From Sphaerisporangium siamense (GTDB taxonomy: Bacteria > Actinomycetota > Actinomycetes > Streptosporangiales > Streptosporangiaceae): a stretch of 64,000 nucleotides of DNA. Location of the stretch: assembly GCF_014205275.1 (NCBI RefSeq), contig NZ_JACHND010000001.1, forward strand, positions 8,122,001 to 8,186,000, written 5' to 3'. Below, piece by piece: positions 42,233-51,193 of this stretch (positions are counted from its first letter, which is position 1; each line of letters begins with the position of its first letter). The position numbers and the translations under genes are program-made. The notes under the pieces are model-generated. The model did no database searches, was not told the origin of the DNA, and was given only the letters and a program-made list of their open reading frames with translations.

Positions 42233-42697
42233 GTGAGTCCGGCCTCAGGCGGCATGCCCCGCCCTAACGGCCCGCGGCGGCGCGACCGGCACGGGCGCGG
42301 CATGCGTGGTCCGCTCGCTCCGCGGGAAGTGCCCATCTCGCGGACGCGCAGCGAGCGCTTCGACGATTTCGTGCTGGACGCGGTCGACCGTCTCAAGCCG
42401 AAGTGGGGCGGCCAGCTCTCCGCGGTCGAGTTCGCCGTCGAGGAGGTCCCGCCGTCGGACGAACTGCTCGACGGGCCCGTCCGGCTCTCCCCCGACCCGA
42501 TTCCCTTCGGCCGCGCGCAACCCGCGGCGGGCGGCTCGCCGGCCGTCGTCGTGGTCTATCGCCGTCCCCTGGAGGCCAGGGCGCGCGACCGGGACACGCT
42601 GGGCGCGCTGGTGCACGACGTCGTGGTGGAGCAGGTGGCGAACCTGCTCGGCCTCTCCCCCGACACCGTGGATCCCGGCTACGACGACCGCCACTGA
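42233..42697 (+). CDS. Metallopeptidase-family protein lacking the zinc motif
   Basis: This is a 154-residue protein of the small zincin-like (DUF1025) family by position (Rv3259) and layout: FDDFVLDAVDRLKP, then EVPPSDELLDGP, then VVVYRRPLEARARD. Where active relatives have HEIAHHFG, this one has VEQVANLLG, so the zinc histidines and catalytic Glu are gone. It is therefore probably not a protease. The start is GTG 42233; internal ATGs (for example near 42303) are possible because the first 20 residues are low-complexity. Confidence 0.72.
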   Translation: MSPASGGMPRPNGPRRRDRHGRGMRGPLAPREVPISRTRSERFDDFVLDAVDRLKPKWGGQLSAVEFAVEEVPPSDELLDGPVRLSPDPIPFGRAQPAAGGSPAVVVVYRRPLEARARDRDTLGALVHDVVVEQVANLLGLSPDTVDPGYDDRH

Positions 42698-42806
42698 GCC
42701 CTGCCCTCCGTCCGACGGCGGCACGTCCCGACGCGAACCTCACGACCGGGCGTCAGGAACGCGAATCACAACAGGGCATCAGGAATGGCATCGCGTCACG
42801 ACGCGG

Positions 42807-42837
42807 CCCGGCCCCGGATTTCTGCGACCGGGCCGGG
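42807..42837. terminator. Bidirectional terminator hairpin
   Basis: CCCGGCCCCGG (42807-42817, one bulge) pairs with CCGGGCCGGG (42828-42837) around a 10-nt loop. It lies between the convergent metallopeptidase-like gene (ends 42697) and DUF5719 gene (ends 42848). Confidence 0.65.
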
Positions 42838-42847
42838 CGGGGTGCTG

Positions 42848-44743
42848 TCACGGCACGACGACGGCCGTGGATTCGGCGATGGGGGGCACGAGGGCCGAGG
42901 TGCGCGCCTGGGCGAGTGGCTGGGTGGTCAGGTACAGGCCGTCGGGGGCCTTCTCGTCCAGCACCCGGCCGCCGTACACCGGTCCTGAGCCGGGCAGCGG
43001 CAGCACGATCAGGCTGAAGTCGCCTCGCCCCGCGGGGACGGCCGGCTTGACCTCCCTGGTGCGGGCGGCGGGGATGTCCACCTCGACGGGCGCGGGGGCG
43101 ACGCCCTTGGCGGGCACGACCTGCACGCTCACCTTCCCCGCCGCGGCGGGGGCCGAGAGGATCAGCCGCGAGGACACCTTCTTGCCGGTCCGGTTGTCGG
43201 CGACCACGCTGCCGACGTCGATCGGCGGGGAGCCCGCGCTGAACGCCACGTCCTGCTTGGCGCCCGTGCCGGTGGCCATCAGCCCGGCCACGATCGGGAC
43301 GTCCGCGGTGAGCACGAGCGCCGACGGCTGGCCGCCGATGCCGGTGGTCACGTCGAGCGAGGCCGTGGAGCCTGCGGGCACGTCGAGCGACTCGCGGTTC
43401 TTCATGGCGTAGAACCCGTCCGCGGTGAGCGCCTTGATCCGGACGACGGTGTCGCTCTCGCCGGGCGCGGTGACGAACAGCTCGCGCGGGCCGCCTCCGC
43501 CGGGGATGCCGGGGATGACGACGCTCGTGGCGGGGGCGGCCGAGACGGGCAGCCAGTCGGCGCCCTTGCCCGCGCCGAGCACGGCGCGGGCGGACGCCGC
43601 GACGCGCCCGCTGACGGTGCGCACCTCGACGGCCATCACCAGGGGCGAGGGCGCGAGGTCGCGCATGCGGATCGCGCGGTGCTCACCGGGCTTGAGCACC
43701 AGGCTGTTGCCGGAGTCGCCCACCACGGGGCCCTCGCCGGCGTACGCCATGATCGTGACGACGGCCTGGGCGGTGTCGGCGTTGGTCAGGTACAGCATGA
43801 CGTCGGCGGCGGCGGGGCCTGGGCCGACGAACCAGGTGCTCGCGCCGGGCTCCGCGCACCGCACCGAGGCGAGCCCGCGTGCCGCGCCGTCCTTCTCGCG
43901 GCGGGTCTGCGCGGCCTCCAGCCCCGCGGCCATCGCCCCGGTGCCGTAGATCTCCACGGGGGCGGCCCTGACGGGCAGCTCACGCTGCCAGAGACGCCCC
44001 GGCTGGTCGAGCGTGACCTGCCCGGCCGGCTTCCCGCCGGACCCGGCCGGCTTCGCGCCGGACGTGCCCGCCGGAGCGCCTGACCCGCCCGCCGTGGCGC
44101 CGTCCTGCGCCACCGTGGCGGGCGAGACCTCCGTGACCGTGGCGACGCCCACGCCCTTGCCGCCGGGCGGCGTGATGGCGCTCACGCGCGTTCCCGCGGG
44201 GTCGGGGCAGACGGCGCTGACCGAGGCGACGGCGACCCTGCCAGGAGTCGCGGCGGGCGCGGCGACGGCGGCGGGCCGGGTGACGAACGCGACGCCGAAC
44301 AGCGCGCCCAGGGCGACGATGACAAGCCCCAGGAACCCGAAGCGGTTCTCCACGAGCCCTCGGCCCAATCCCGCCGCTCCGGAGCCTCGGCCCTTTCTTG
44401 CCGCTCCCGAGCCCCCTCGGCGGCCTCCGGGCGTCTCAGCGGCACGTTTCTGCCGCGCCCCTCGCCCCTCGGCCCGCCGAGCCCCGGCCCGCCGAGTCCC
44501 ACCCCGCCCACCGGAAGGGGAACCGGGTCCGGAGCCCGTCGTAGAGCCTGCCCCCGAGCCCGTTGCGGAGCTCGCCCCGGAGCCTGCCATCGGATCCGGT
44601 GGGGAGCCCGGTACGGGGCCTTCACCCGGCCACGACCCCATCCCGGACGCCGGTCCCGTCCCCGGGGTGGGGCCTGGTGTCCGGTGTGTCGCGGGGCGGA
44701 AAGCCTCCGGGAGTTCGGTGGGTTCTTCCTGCCACCCCGTCAC
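42848..44743 (-). CDS. DUF5719-family membrane-anchored protein
   Basis: This is a 631-residue protein. A disordered Gly/Ser/Pro-rich cytoplasmic tail (1 to about 130, basic towards the end) precedes one transmembrane helix (FGFLGLVIVALGALFGVAFV) and a large extracellular all-beta region of DUF5719 type. That region includes PGASTWFVGPG, YLTNADTAQAVVTIMAY and LKPGEHRAIRMRDLAP. Its function is unknown. GTG 44743 overlaps the stop of the giant glycosyltransferase (GTGA), so the two are coupled and probably act together on surface glycans. Confidence 0.85.
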   Translation of the reverse strand: MTGWQEEPTELPEAFRPATHRTPGPTPGTGPASGMGSWPGEGPVPGSPPDPMAGSGASSATGSGAGSTTGSGPGSPSGGRGGTRRAGARRAEGRGARQKRAAETPGGRRGGSGAARKGRGSGAAGLGRGLVENRFGFLGLVIVALGALFGVAFVTRPAAVAAPAATPGRVAVASVSAVCPDPAGTRVSAITPPGGKGVGVATVTEVSPATVAQDGATAGGSGAPAGTSGAKPAGSGGKPAGQVTLDQPGRLWQRELPVRAAPVEIYGTGAMAAGLEAAQTRREKDGAARGLASVRCAEPGASTWFVGPGPAAADVMLYLTNADTAQAVVTIMAYAGEGPVVGDSGNSLVLKPGEHRAIRMRDLAPSPLVMAVEVRTVSGRVAASARAVLGAGKGADWLPVSAAPATSVVIPGIPGGGGPRELFVTAPGESDTVVRIKALTADGFYAMKNRESLDVPAGSTASLDVTTGIGGQPSALVLTADVPIVAGLMATGTGAKQDVAFSAGSPPIDVGSVVADNRTGKKVSSRLILSAPAAAGKVSVQVVPAKGVAPAPVEVDIPAARTREVKPAVPAGRGDFSLIVLPLPGSGPVYGGRVLDEKAPDGLYLTTQPLAQARTSALVPPIAESTAVVVP

Positions 44744-47700
44744 CGGACCAGCACTCCCTCCGGTTCGCGTTCCACGGGCGCCTCGGCGTACTCCTCGGCG
44801 GGTTCGGCGCCGCGGGCGCCGGGCGCGGCGAAGACCAGCACCAGGGCGACGAGCGCGAGCTGCGCCCAGAGCCAGACCTCGTGCCAGAACGCCTCGTGGC
44901 GGATCGTCACGGCACCGCCCTCGGCGGGCGCCTCGAAGCCCTGCGCCCAGCCGTCCACGACCCGTCCCGCGAGCGTGGAGCCGCCCGCCGCGGCCGTCCA
45001 CCCCTCGGCGGGCTCGGCCAGCACGAGCGCGCGCCCGGCGGGCCCCTTGGGCACGGTGGCCGTCAGCGCGCCGTCCGCCGTCTCGGTGAGGGCGACGGGC
45101 GTGCGCCCTCCGTCCGGGCCGAGCAGGTAGGCGCGCCCGAGCGGCCGGGTCATGCTCCACAGCCCGGCGTCGGACGACAGGTTGACCCGGGTCAGGGCGG
45201 GGTCGGAGTCGAGGGCCCGCTGGATCGCGGGATCGACGGGGCCGGGTACGGCGACGAAGCGGACGCCGTACGCGGCCAGGGTGAGCGCGTCGTCCCCGCC
45301 GCGTCCCGAGAGGACGCCCGCGACGACGTCGGTGAGGCGGGCGCGCATCGCGTCGGTCACGGGCAGGTCGGTCTCGCCGAGCAGCGGCGTGCGACCGCGC
45401 AGCAGGGTGAAGGCGACGCGCCCGCCGGGCTCCGCGCGGATGACCACGGTGCTCTCGGCGGCGCCGCCGGGCGCGGTGGTGGCGGCGGCGTAGTCGCTGA
45501 CCACGCTCGGCACCCCGCGCCTGAGCGGCCCGCTCACGCCGTCCTTCACCCACAGCCCCGCGACCACCACGGGAGTGGCGGAGGCGACGAGCACGACGAG
45601 GACGGCGGCGGCGCGGCGCAGCCCGCCCGCGGAGCCGAACGCCATGACACGGTGGCCGGTGAGCGCGGCGGCGGCGATCAGGCCCGTGGCCGCGAAGGCC
45701 AGCGGCACCCCCGGCCAGGCGGGCACGCCGTCCACCGAGACGCGGGCGACGACGATGGCCACCAGCACCCCGAACAGCGCGACGCCCCAGCCCACCACCA
45801 CGACGGTCTTGTGCCGCCGGAACAGCAGGGCGGCGAGCGCGGCGGCGATGAGCCCGCCGGTCGCCCACACCGGCGGCACTCCCGGGCCGCCCGGGTTGAG
45901 CAGCAGCAGGGCGTCGGCGGGAAGGCGCGGATCGGCCAGGCCGGGGACGTGCAGCCCCGCTTCGAGCAGGACGCGCCCGGGGTGGGTCACGATCTGCGCG
46001 AGCCAGGGGAACAGCAGGACGACGGGGACGGCCATCGCGATGCCGAGGGAGAGCCCGACGCCGCGCCGCACCCCGCCGAACGACACGGCGGCGAGCCCGG
46101 CCACGGCGGCGACGAGCACGTAGACGAGGGGCGCGAAGGCGGTGCCGACGGCGAGCAGCAGGCCGAGCGTCCAGGCGGCGCGGCGCGCGAGGCGGCGTTC
46201 CGCGGTGATGACGCGGGAGGCGAGCGCGGCGTAGGCGGGGAGCAGGACGAACACGACCGCGGTGCCGAGGCGTCCCGCGGCGACGGCTCCCGTGGCGACG
46301 GGCAGCAGCGCGTACGAGGCGGCCAGCCAGACCCGGGCCAGCGGGTGGGAGATCATGGAACGGGTGGCGACGTAGGCCGACACCCCGGCCAGAGGCACGC
46401 AGCCGAGCAGCAGCACCGACACCGCGAGCCAGGTCTTGCCGAGGAAGAGCGCCGACAGCCCGGCCATGACGGCGACGTACGGGGGCGGCCAGCCGTCCGA
46501 GCCGAGCCCGGCGGCGTGGTACCCGGAGGTGTAGAAGTGCCACAGGTCGGAGGCCCCGCCGGCGACGGGCACGAGCGCGCCGCCGCCGAGCAGCCCGCCG
46601 GTGAGCAGCGACCGCTCGGCGGCCAGCGTGACGGCCACGAGGGCGAGGCCGAGCAGCACGCCGGGGTTGCCGAAGACGCGTTGCAGCACCCCGGTGTCGG
46701 TGAGGAGCTCGTCCCCCTCCTCGCCCTTGGGCTCGGAGATCACGGCGTGGTGCCGTCCCGCCGAGTCCAGCGGGCCGGACCCGAACAGGAAGCCCTGCAC
46801 CATGTCGGTGAGGCGTCTGAAAGCCATGCCGGGCGGGGTGAACAGCTTCTTCACCCGGAGGTAGCCCTGTTTCCTGCCCTGCTTCCTCGCCTTCCTGGCC
46901 TTCATGAGCCGGAGCGGCGAGGTGAGGAGGGAGAAGAGCGCGACGATCTCGTCCAGCGCGTTGGCCGGCTGTTTGGCGAGCAGCAGCAGGAGCGTGCGGA
47001 ACAGGGACATCACGGTGTTGCGCAGCAGCGACCACACCAGGGACCTGAACGGCAGGTTCGCCATGATCACGAACATGGCGTTGCGGCGGTCCAGCCTGCG
47101 GGGATGGTCGGTGCTTGCGGTGATGCGGCGCCTGCGGCGGGCGGCGGCCTCGGCGTGCCAGGCGACGGCGTCGGTGACGTTGAGCACGTGGTGTCCGGCC
47201 GAGGTGGCCCGCCAGCACAGGTCGAGGTCGTCCCGGAACAGCGGGAGGCCGGGGTCGAGCCCGCCGAGCTTCTCCCACACGTCGCGGCGGATCAGCATGC
47301 CGGCCGTGGAGACCGACAGCACCTGCCTCACGCCGTCGTGCTGGCCCTGGTCGTACTCGCGGGCCTCCAGGCCGGTGTCGCGGCGGCCGGAGCGGTCGAC
47401 CGTGACGCCCGCTTCGAGCAGGAGGCGGCGGTCGAGCCAGTCGCGCAGCTTGGGGCCGAGGATGACGGCCTTCTTGTCCTGGGAGGCGGCCCAGAGCAGA
47501 GCCTCCAGCGCGTGGCGGTCGGGCGCGCAGTCGTCGTGCAGCAGCCAGATCCACTCGTCGTCGCCCGCGCGCGGCAGGCGTTCCAGCACCTCGGCGACGG
47601 CCTCGCCGAACCCGGTCGAACGGGGAAGGGCGAGGACGCCGCTCTCGCCGAAGGCGTCGGTGAGAATGCGGCGGCTTCCGTCACGGCTGCCGTTGTCGAC

Positions 47701-47883
47701 GCCGACCAGACGGTCCAGGGGGCGCGACTGCCGTAGCACCCCCTCCAAGGTCTCCTTGAGCCAGCGGGCGCCGTCATGGGCGACGACGATCGCGGTGACG
47801 GTGGCGCGCTGCGGGTGCACGGAGGTGGTGTCCTTGGAGGTTTCGTGTGGCTTGCGCCGATCACGATACGGCACCCCGGGCAT
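44740..47883 (-). CDS. Giant GT2 glycosyltransferase with polytopic membrane region
   Basis: This is a 1047-residue protein. The N-terminal GT2 domain (about 28-265) has VVAHDGARWLKETLEGVL, VDNGSRDGS, HDDCAPD and the acceptor-site FRDDLDLCWRA. A basic stretch and then about 12 transmembrane helices follow (about 370-830), with a C-terminal extracellular domain (about 840-1020) and a final helix. It is probably an envelope polysaccharide synthase/exporter. ATG 47883 is used though a weak ribosome site leaves GTG 47820 possible. It is coupled to DUF5719; whiB lies upstream, as in Streptomyces. Confidence 0.88.
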   Translation of the reverse strand: MPGVPYRDRRKPHETSKDTTSVHPQRATVTAIVVAHDGARWLKETLEGVLRQSRPLDRLVGVDNGSRDGSRRILTDAFGESGVLALPRSTGFGEAVAEVLERLPRAGDDEWIWLLHDDCAPDRHALEALLWAASQDKKAVILGPKLRDWLDRRLLLEAGVTVDRSGRRDTGLEAREYDQGQHDGVRQVLSVSTAGMLIRRDVWEKLGGLDPGLPLFRDDLDLCWRATSAGHHVLNVTDAVAWHAEAAARRRRRITASTDHPRRLDRRNAMFVIMANLPFRSLVWSLLRNTVMSLFRTLLLLLAKQPANALDEIVALFSLLTSPLRLMKARKARKQGRKQGYLRVKKLFTPPGMAFRRLTDMVQGFLFGSGPLDSAGRHHAVISEPKGEEGDELLTDTGVLQRVFGNPGVLLGLALVAVTLAAERSLLTGGLLGGGALVPVAGGASDLWHFYTSGYHAAGLGSDGWPPPYVAVMAGLSALFLGKTWLAVSVLLLGCVPLAGVSAYVATRSMISHPLARVWLAASYALLPVATGAVAAGRLGTAVVFVLLPAYAALASRVITAERRLARRAAWTLGLLLAVGTAFAPLVYVLVAAVAGLAAVSFGGVRRGVGLSLGIAMAVPVVLLFPWLAQIVTHPGRVLLEAGLHVPGLADPRLPADALLLLNPGGPGVPPVWATGGLIAAALAALLFRRHKTVVVVGWGVALFGVLVAIVVARVSVDGVPAWPGVPLAFAATGLIAAAALTGHRVMAFGSAGGLRRAAAVLVVLVASATPVVVAGLWVKDGVSGPLRRGVPSVVSDYAAATTAPGGAAESTVVIRAEPGGRVAFTLLRGRTPLLGETDLPVTDAMRARLTDVVAGVLSGRGGDDALTLAAYGVRFVAVPGPVDPAIQRALDSDPALTRVNLSSDAGLWSMTRPLGRAYLLGPDGGRTPVALTETADGALTATVPKGPAGRALVLAEPAEGWTAAAGGSTLAGRVVDGWAQGFEAPAEGGAVTIRHEAFWHEVWLWAQLALVALVLVFAAPGARGAEPAEEYAEAPVEREPEGVLVR

Positions 47884-48107
47884 GGCGGGTCCGCCACTCC
47901 GCGAAACCGGTCGGGCGATCCGCGACGTGGGCGGATGGCACGGTCCACCAGCGGAATCCGGGGAGCGGCGGGACGTCCGCGGCGCCGACGATCGGGCCCC
48001 CTCGCCGGCGGCCGGTCAGGGTTCCCTCGACCCGGACCCTCCGCCGTGACCTTGATCGCTCGGCGTCGTCTCACATGGTGTGCGCGTGGGCGCGGCCTCC
48101 GCGGATC

Positions 48108-48365
48108 TCAGCCGGCCTCACGCTTGATACGGCGACGCTCACGCTCGGACAATCCCCCCCAGATGCCGAACCTCTCATCATGCTGAAGCGCATATTCCAG
48201 ACACTCCGCACGTACTTCACAGGACCGGCACACCTTCTTCGCCTCGCGGGTCGAACCGCCCTTCTCCGGAAAAAACGCCTCCGGATCGGTCTGCGCGCAC
48301 AACGCGCGCTCTTGCCATCCCAGCTCTTCCGCGCCGAGCATCTGTGCCATGACCAGGTCGGCCAC
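48108..48365 (-). CDS. whiB: WhiB developmental iron-sulfur regulator
   Basis: This is an 85-residue WhiB protein. Four cysteines coordinate the [4Fe-4S] cluster: Cys in RALCAQTDPEAFFPEKGG, CRSC in KKVCRSCEVRAECL, and the final Cys there. The G[VI]WGG turn (FGIWGGLSERERRRIK) precedes the basic DNA-contact tail. It closely matches S. coelicolor WhiB, needed for sporulation septation, and mycobacterial WhiB2. With WhiA it works at shared promoters. I start at GTG 48365, which has an AGGAGG site at ideal spacing; the longer frame to 48401 has none. Confidence 0.96.
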   Translation of the reverse strand: MADLVMAQMLGAEELGWQERALCAQTDPEAFFPEKGGSTREAKKVCRSCEVRAECLEYALQHDERFGIWGGLSERERRRIKREAG

Positions 48366-48468
48366 TGCACACCTCCTGCTTATCGCCCGCCCGCCCCGCA
48401 ACGGAGCCCCCCTTTTTGAACACCTTCCTCAATACCCAGCAAGTGAAAGGTGTAACAACACAGCTGTA

Positions 48469-48498
48469 ATTACACGCGTGTGCCGCGTGTGGCGTCAA
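48469..48498 (-). promoter_or_regulatory. whiB promoter with overlapping palindromes
   Basis: Reading leftward, TTGACG (48498-48493), an 18-bp spacer, then TGTAAT (48474-48469) form a good promoter about 100 bp before whiB. The -10 region is covered by palindromes TGTAATTACA (48465-48474), ACACGCGTGT (48472-48481) and CAGCTG (48461-48466), which suggests regulator binding. I could not match a BldD or WhiA site exactly. Confidence 0.55.
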
Positions 48499-48630
48499 GC
48501 AGCAGGACAGTATCCGGGGAAAGACCAGCTCACCCCGGTATGCGGGCCTCGGCGGGATATGCGGGCCCGTGGGCATATGCCGCCACCCAGGGGACCCGTC
48601 GACCTCGCATGATCCTCGATCTTCGATGGC

Positions 48631-50979
48631 TCAGCGGTCGGAACCGTACCAAGGAGCTCCCTGGTCCACACCCGGCCCGGCCTGATCTCTACCAGGACTT
48701 TCCTCCGGCCTTGCCGAGCGGTCCGGGGCGTAGATGGCCGTGGGGTCGATGGCCTCATCCTGCCGCTGCCGCGCCGGGGCGGGTGGCGGGCCGTCCAGTA
48801 CGTCCGGTTGGTACGTCTTCTGGTCGTAACGGACGGTTCGCTCCGCGGGCCGGTCCTCCCAGCTCTGCTGCCCGGCCTGGGGGTGGCCCTGGTCCTGCGG
48901 GGGCCGGTACTGCTCCGCCGCGGGGCGCGGGTAGCCGGGCGTGTCGGCGGGGTTCTGCGGATGTCCGAGCGGGCCGCCGCCGTACCCGGCGGTGTAGTCG
49001 GGCACCCGCACCGGGTGCGTCCCGGTGTCGCCCGTGCCGGAGTACTCGCCCTGCTGCGCCGGGTCGCCCGACTGGGCCTGCTGGTAGCTCTGCGCCTGCT
49101 GGTACGCCTGCGCGAGCTGCTGACGGCGCGCGTCCGCCGGCTCGGCGTACAGCGGGGACTGCTCGTGCCCGGCCGCGTACCCGCCCTGGCCCTGCTGACC
49201 CGTCCAGGAGGGCGCGCCCGCCTGAGGATGGGCGGACGCCGCGTCCAGCGGGCTGGTCTGCGGCCCGGTCTGACCGTACGACGGGACGTCCAGCGGGCTG
49301 ACCTGCGGCGCGGTCTGACCGTAGGCCGGGTCCAGGGGGCTGACCTGAGGACCGGTCTGACCGTACGGCGCGTCCAGAGGGGTGACCTGCGGTCCCGTCT
49401 GCCCGTACGGCGCGTCCAGCGGGCTCGCCTGCGGCCCGGTGTGGCCGTACGCCGGGTCCAAGGGGTTCGCCTGCGGTCCGCTCTGGCCGTATGCCGGGTC
49501 CAGGGGGCTGACCTGCGGGCCGGTCTGGCCATAGGACGCCGCGGGCGCGCCCGTCGCCCCCTGAGGAGCCTGGTCCCCGGCGGAGTGCTGCGGCAGAGCC
49601 TGGCGCGCGCCGGTCGTGAACGCGTCGGCGTTGCCGAAGTCGCCCCCCTGAGCGGCGTAGGGAGAGGACGCCTGGGGCGCGTGCGAGCCCTGCCCGTACG
49701 AGGGGTCGGAGGTCTGCGGCGCGTACACCGACGCGGCGGGCTGCCCGAAGGCGCCCATTCCCTGCCCCGGCTGCCCGTCGGCCGGCGGCGCGGCCGAGGG
49801 GGGCGAGGAGTAGCTCTTCTCCTGCCGGACGGTCGGCGTGTGGATGTCGATCGGCTGCGAGTGCTGCGGCGCGTACGCCCCGGTCCCGGGGGCCGCCTCC
49901 CCCGCGGCGGCGTACGGCTGCCGCTCCCCCGGCCGGCCGTACGGCTGGTCGCCCTGCGGGGCGTACGGCTGCTCGCCCTGCGGCGGGAACTGCGGCTGCT
50001 CGCCGGCGAAACGGGGGTCGCCGTGGTACTGCGGCTCCCCCTGCGGCGGGTACGGCTGGTCGCCGGACGGCGGGTTCTGCCGTGCGTACTGCTGCTGGTA
50101 CGGGTCCGGCGCGCCCTGCGCGGCGGCGTAGGTCTCGGCGGGGGCGCCGCCGTAGGGCTGCTGCGGGGCGTACGAGGCGGGGGGAAGCGCGGGAAGCCCC
50201 GAGCCGGGCGCGTTCGGCGCGGCCTCCGCGGCCTGGGCCAGAGGCGCCTGGACCGGGGGAACGTGGGTGGGGTGCGCCTGCGGGACCTGGCCCGGGGGAA
50301 CCGGAGCACCGGCAGGCTGACCGCCGGAAACCGGCCCGCCCGGAGGCTGACCGCCGGGGGCCGCGGGGAACCCGCCGGCCGGGGCGTTCTGGGGCGGTCC
50401 GTAGGGCGGCTGGTCGGGACGGCCTCCGTACGGGCCGTTCTCGCCGGGCGGCGGGCCGAAGCCGCCGGGCTGCTCGGCGTACCCTCCGGGTGGGGGGCCG
50501 TACGCGCCGGGGAAGCCGGCGGGCGCCTCACCGGGGCGCGCGCCGTAGGCATTGGCGCGGGGCCGGGCGGGCTGGAGCACCGAGAGGCCGTAGACCAGGC
50601 CAACGGCGACCAGCGCCAGGCAGGCGAGGCCGGTCACCAGACGCTCGACCGTGCCGGAGCCGCCGGTGAGCACGCCGACCAGGGTCACCAGTCCGAGCAG
50701 CGCCATGAGCCCGAGCGCCGCGACCGCGACGAGGTTGACCAGGCGGGCACGCGGGAGCGGGTCGCCGAACCGGGTGACGAGGACGACCGCCCCGATGGCC
50801 AGCGCGACGTTGACCGGGGAGAGCAGCGAGAGCAGGACCAGGGCCGAGCGCAGCCCGAAGGACAGTCCCTCGGTACCGGCGACCAGGTTCCACGCGCCGG
50901 TCAGTACCTCAGCGCACACCACCGCGAGCATGATCCACGCCGCCGGCTCCCGCAGCCGTCCTGGCTCGACCTTGACCAC
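48631..50979 (-). CDS. Four-helix membrane protein with long repetitive Pro/Gln-rich tail
   Basis: This is a 782-residue protein. The N-terminal 140 residues contain four transmembrane helices (WIMLAVVCAEVLTGAWNLVA; then LVLLSLLSPVNVALAIGAVV; two more). The remaining 640 residues are a disordered Pro/Gln/Gly/Tyr-rich tail with QPYG/QPYAPQG units and seven 14-residue tandem repeats at 49237-49533. It belongs to no family I recognise. The start is GTG 50979 after GGGGGG. It is divergent from fbiA and upstream of whiB on the same strand. It could be a septum or wall-associated scaffold (inference only). Confidence 0.75.
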   Translation of the reverse strand: MVKVEPGRLREPAAWIMLAVVCAEVLTGAWNLVAGTEGLSFGLRSALVLLSLLSPVNVALAIGAVVLVTRFGDPLPRARLVNLVAVAALGLMALLGLVTLVGVLTGGSGTVERLVTGLACLALVAVGLVYGLSVLQPARPRANAYGARPGEAPAGFPGAYGPPPGGYAEQPGGFGPPPGENGPYGGRPDQPPYGPPQNAPAGGFPAAPGGQPPGGPVSGGQPAGAPVPPGQVPQAHPTHVPPVQAPLAQAAEAAPNAPGSGLPALPPASYAPQQPYGGAPAETYAAAQGAPDPYQQQYARQNPPSGDQPYPPQGEPQYHGDPRFAGEQPQFPPQGEQPYAPQGDQPYGRPGERQPYAAAGEAAPGTGAYAPQHSQPIDIHTPTVRQEKSYSSPPSAAPPADGQPGQGMGAFGQPAASVYAPQTSDPSYGQGSHAPQASSPYAAQGGDFGNADAFTTGARQALPQHSAGDQAPQGATGAPAASYGQTGPQVSPLDPAYGQSGPQANPLDPAYGHTGPQASPLDAPYGQTGPQVTPLDAPYGQTGPQVSPLDPAYGQTAPQVSPLDVPSYGQTGPQTSPLDAASAHPQAGAPSWTGQQGQGGYAAGHEQSPLYAEPADARRQQLAQAYQQAQSYQQAQSGDPAQQGEYSGTGDTGTHPVRVPDYTAGYGGGPLGHPQNPADTPGYPRPAAEQYRPPQDQGHPQAGQQSWEDRPAERTVRYDQKTYQPDVLDGPPPAPARQRQDEAIDPTAIYAPDRSARPEESPGRDQAGPGVDQGAPWYGSDR
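49237..49533 (-). repeat. Seven tandem 42-bp coding repeats
   Basis: These are 297 bases encoding seven copies of YGQTGPQVSPLDPA-like units (one copy has an extra residue). Copies differ mainly at Q/H, V/A/T, S/N/T and P/A positions, so they have diverged at protein level while Y-G-x-[TS]-[GA]-P-Q-x-x-P-L-D is kept in all seven. The repeats are in frame within the long protein at 48631-50979. Confidence 0.92.
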
Positions 50980-51193
50980 AACTACCCCCCGATGGGTTCA
51001 TACGGCAGTCGCAGTTTCGCACATGTGCCCACTTTCAGGGCGCCAGACTCAACAACCTCACAAACCACATAAGGCACCGATCTCCGCGATTTACCCAGGT
51101 CATGGGCGTCTGAGCTGCGGTTACGCCCGGCATGGACGGCCACCACCCCGGCCCCGGACGTGGCGAGAAGATGGCAATGGAACACTTGACATC

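Noticed and set aside
44744-47554. The long leftward frame that would fuse about 930 codons to the DUF5719 protein.
   Set aside because: This part is the giant glycosyltransferase gene read out of frame; the sequence is Arg/Ala/Pro-rich with no domains, and the true start is the GTGA junction at 44743.
49237-49533. A CRISPR-like array from regularly spaced repeats.
   Set aside because: The period is 42 bp with no unique spacers, and the repeats are in-frame coding units.
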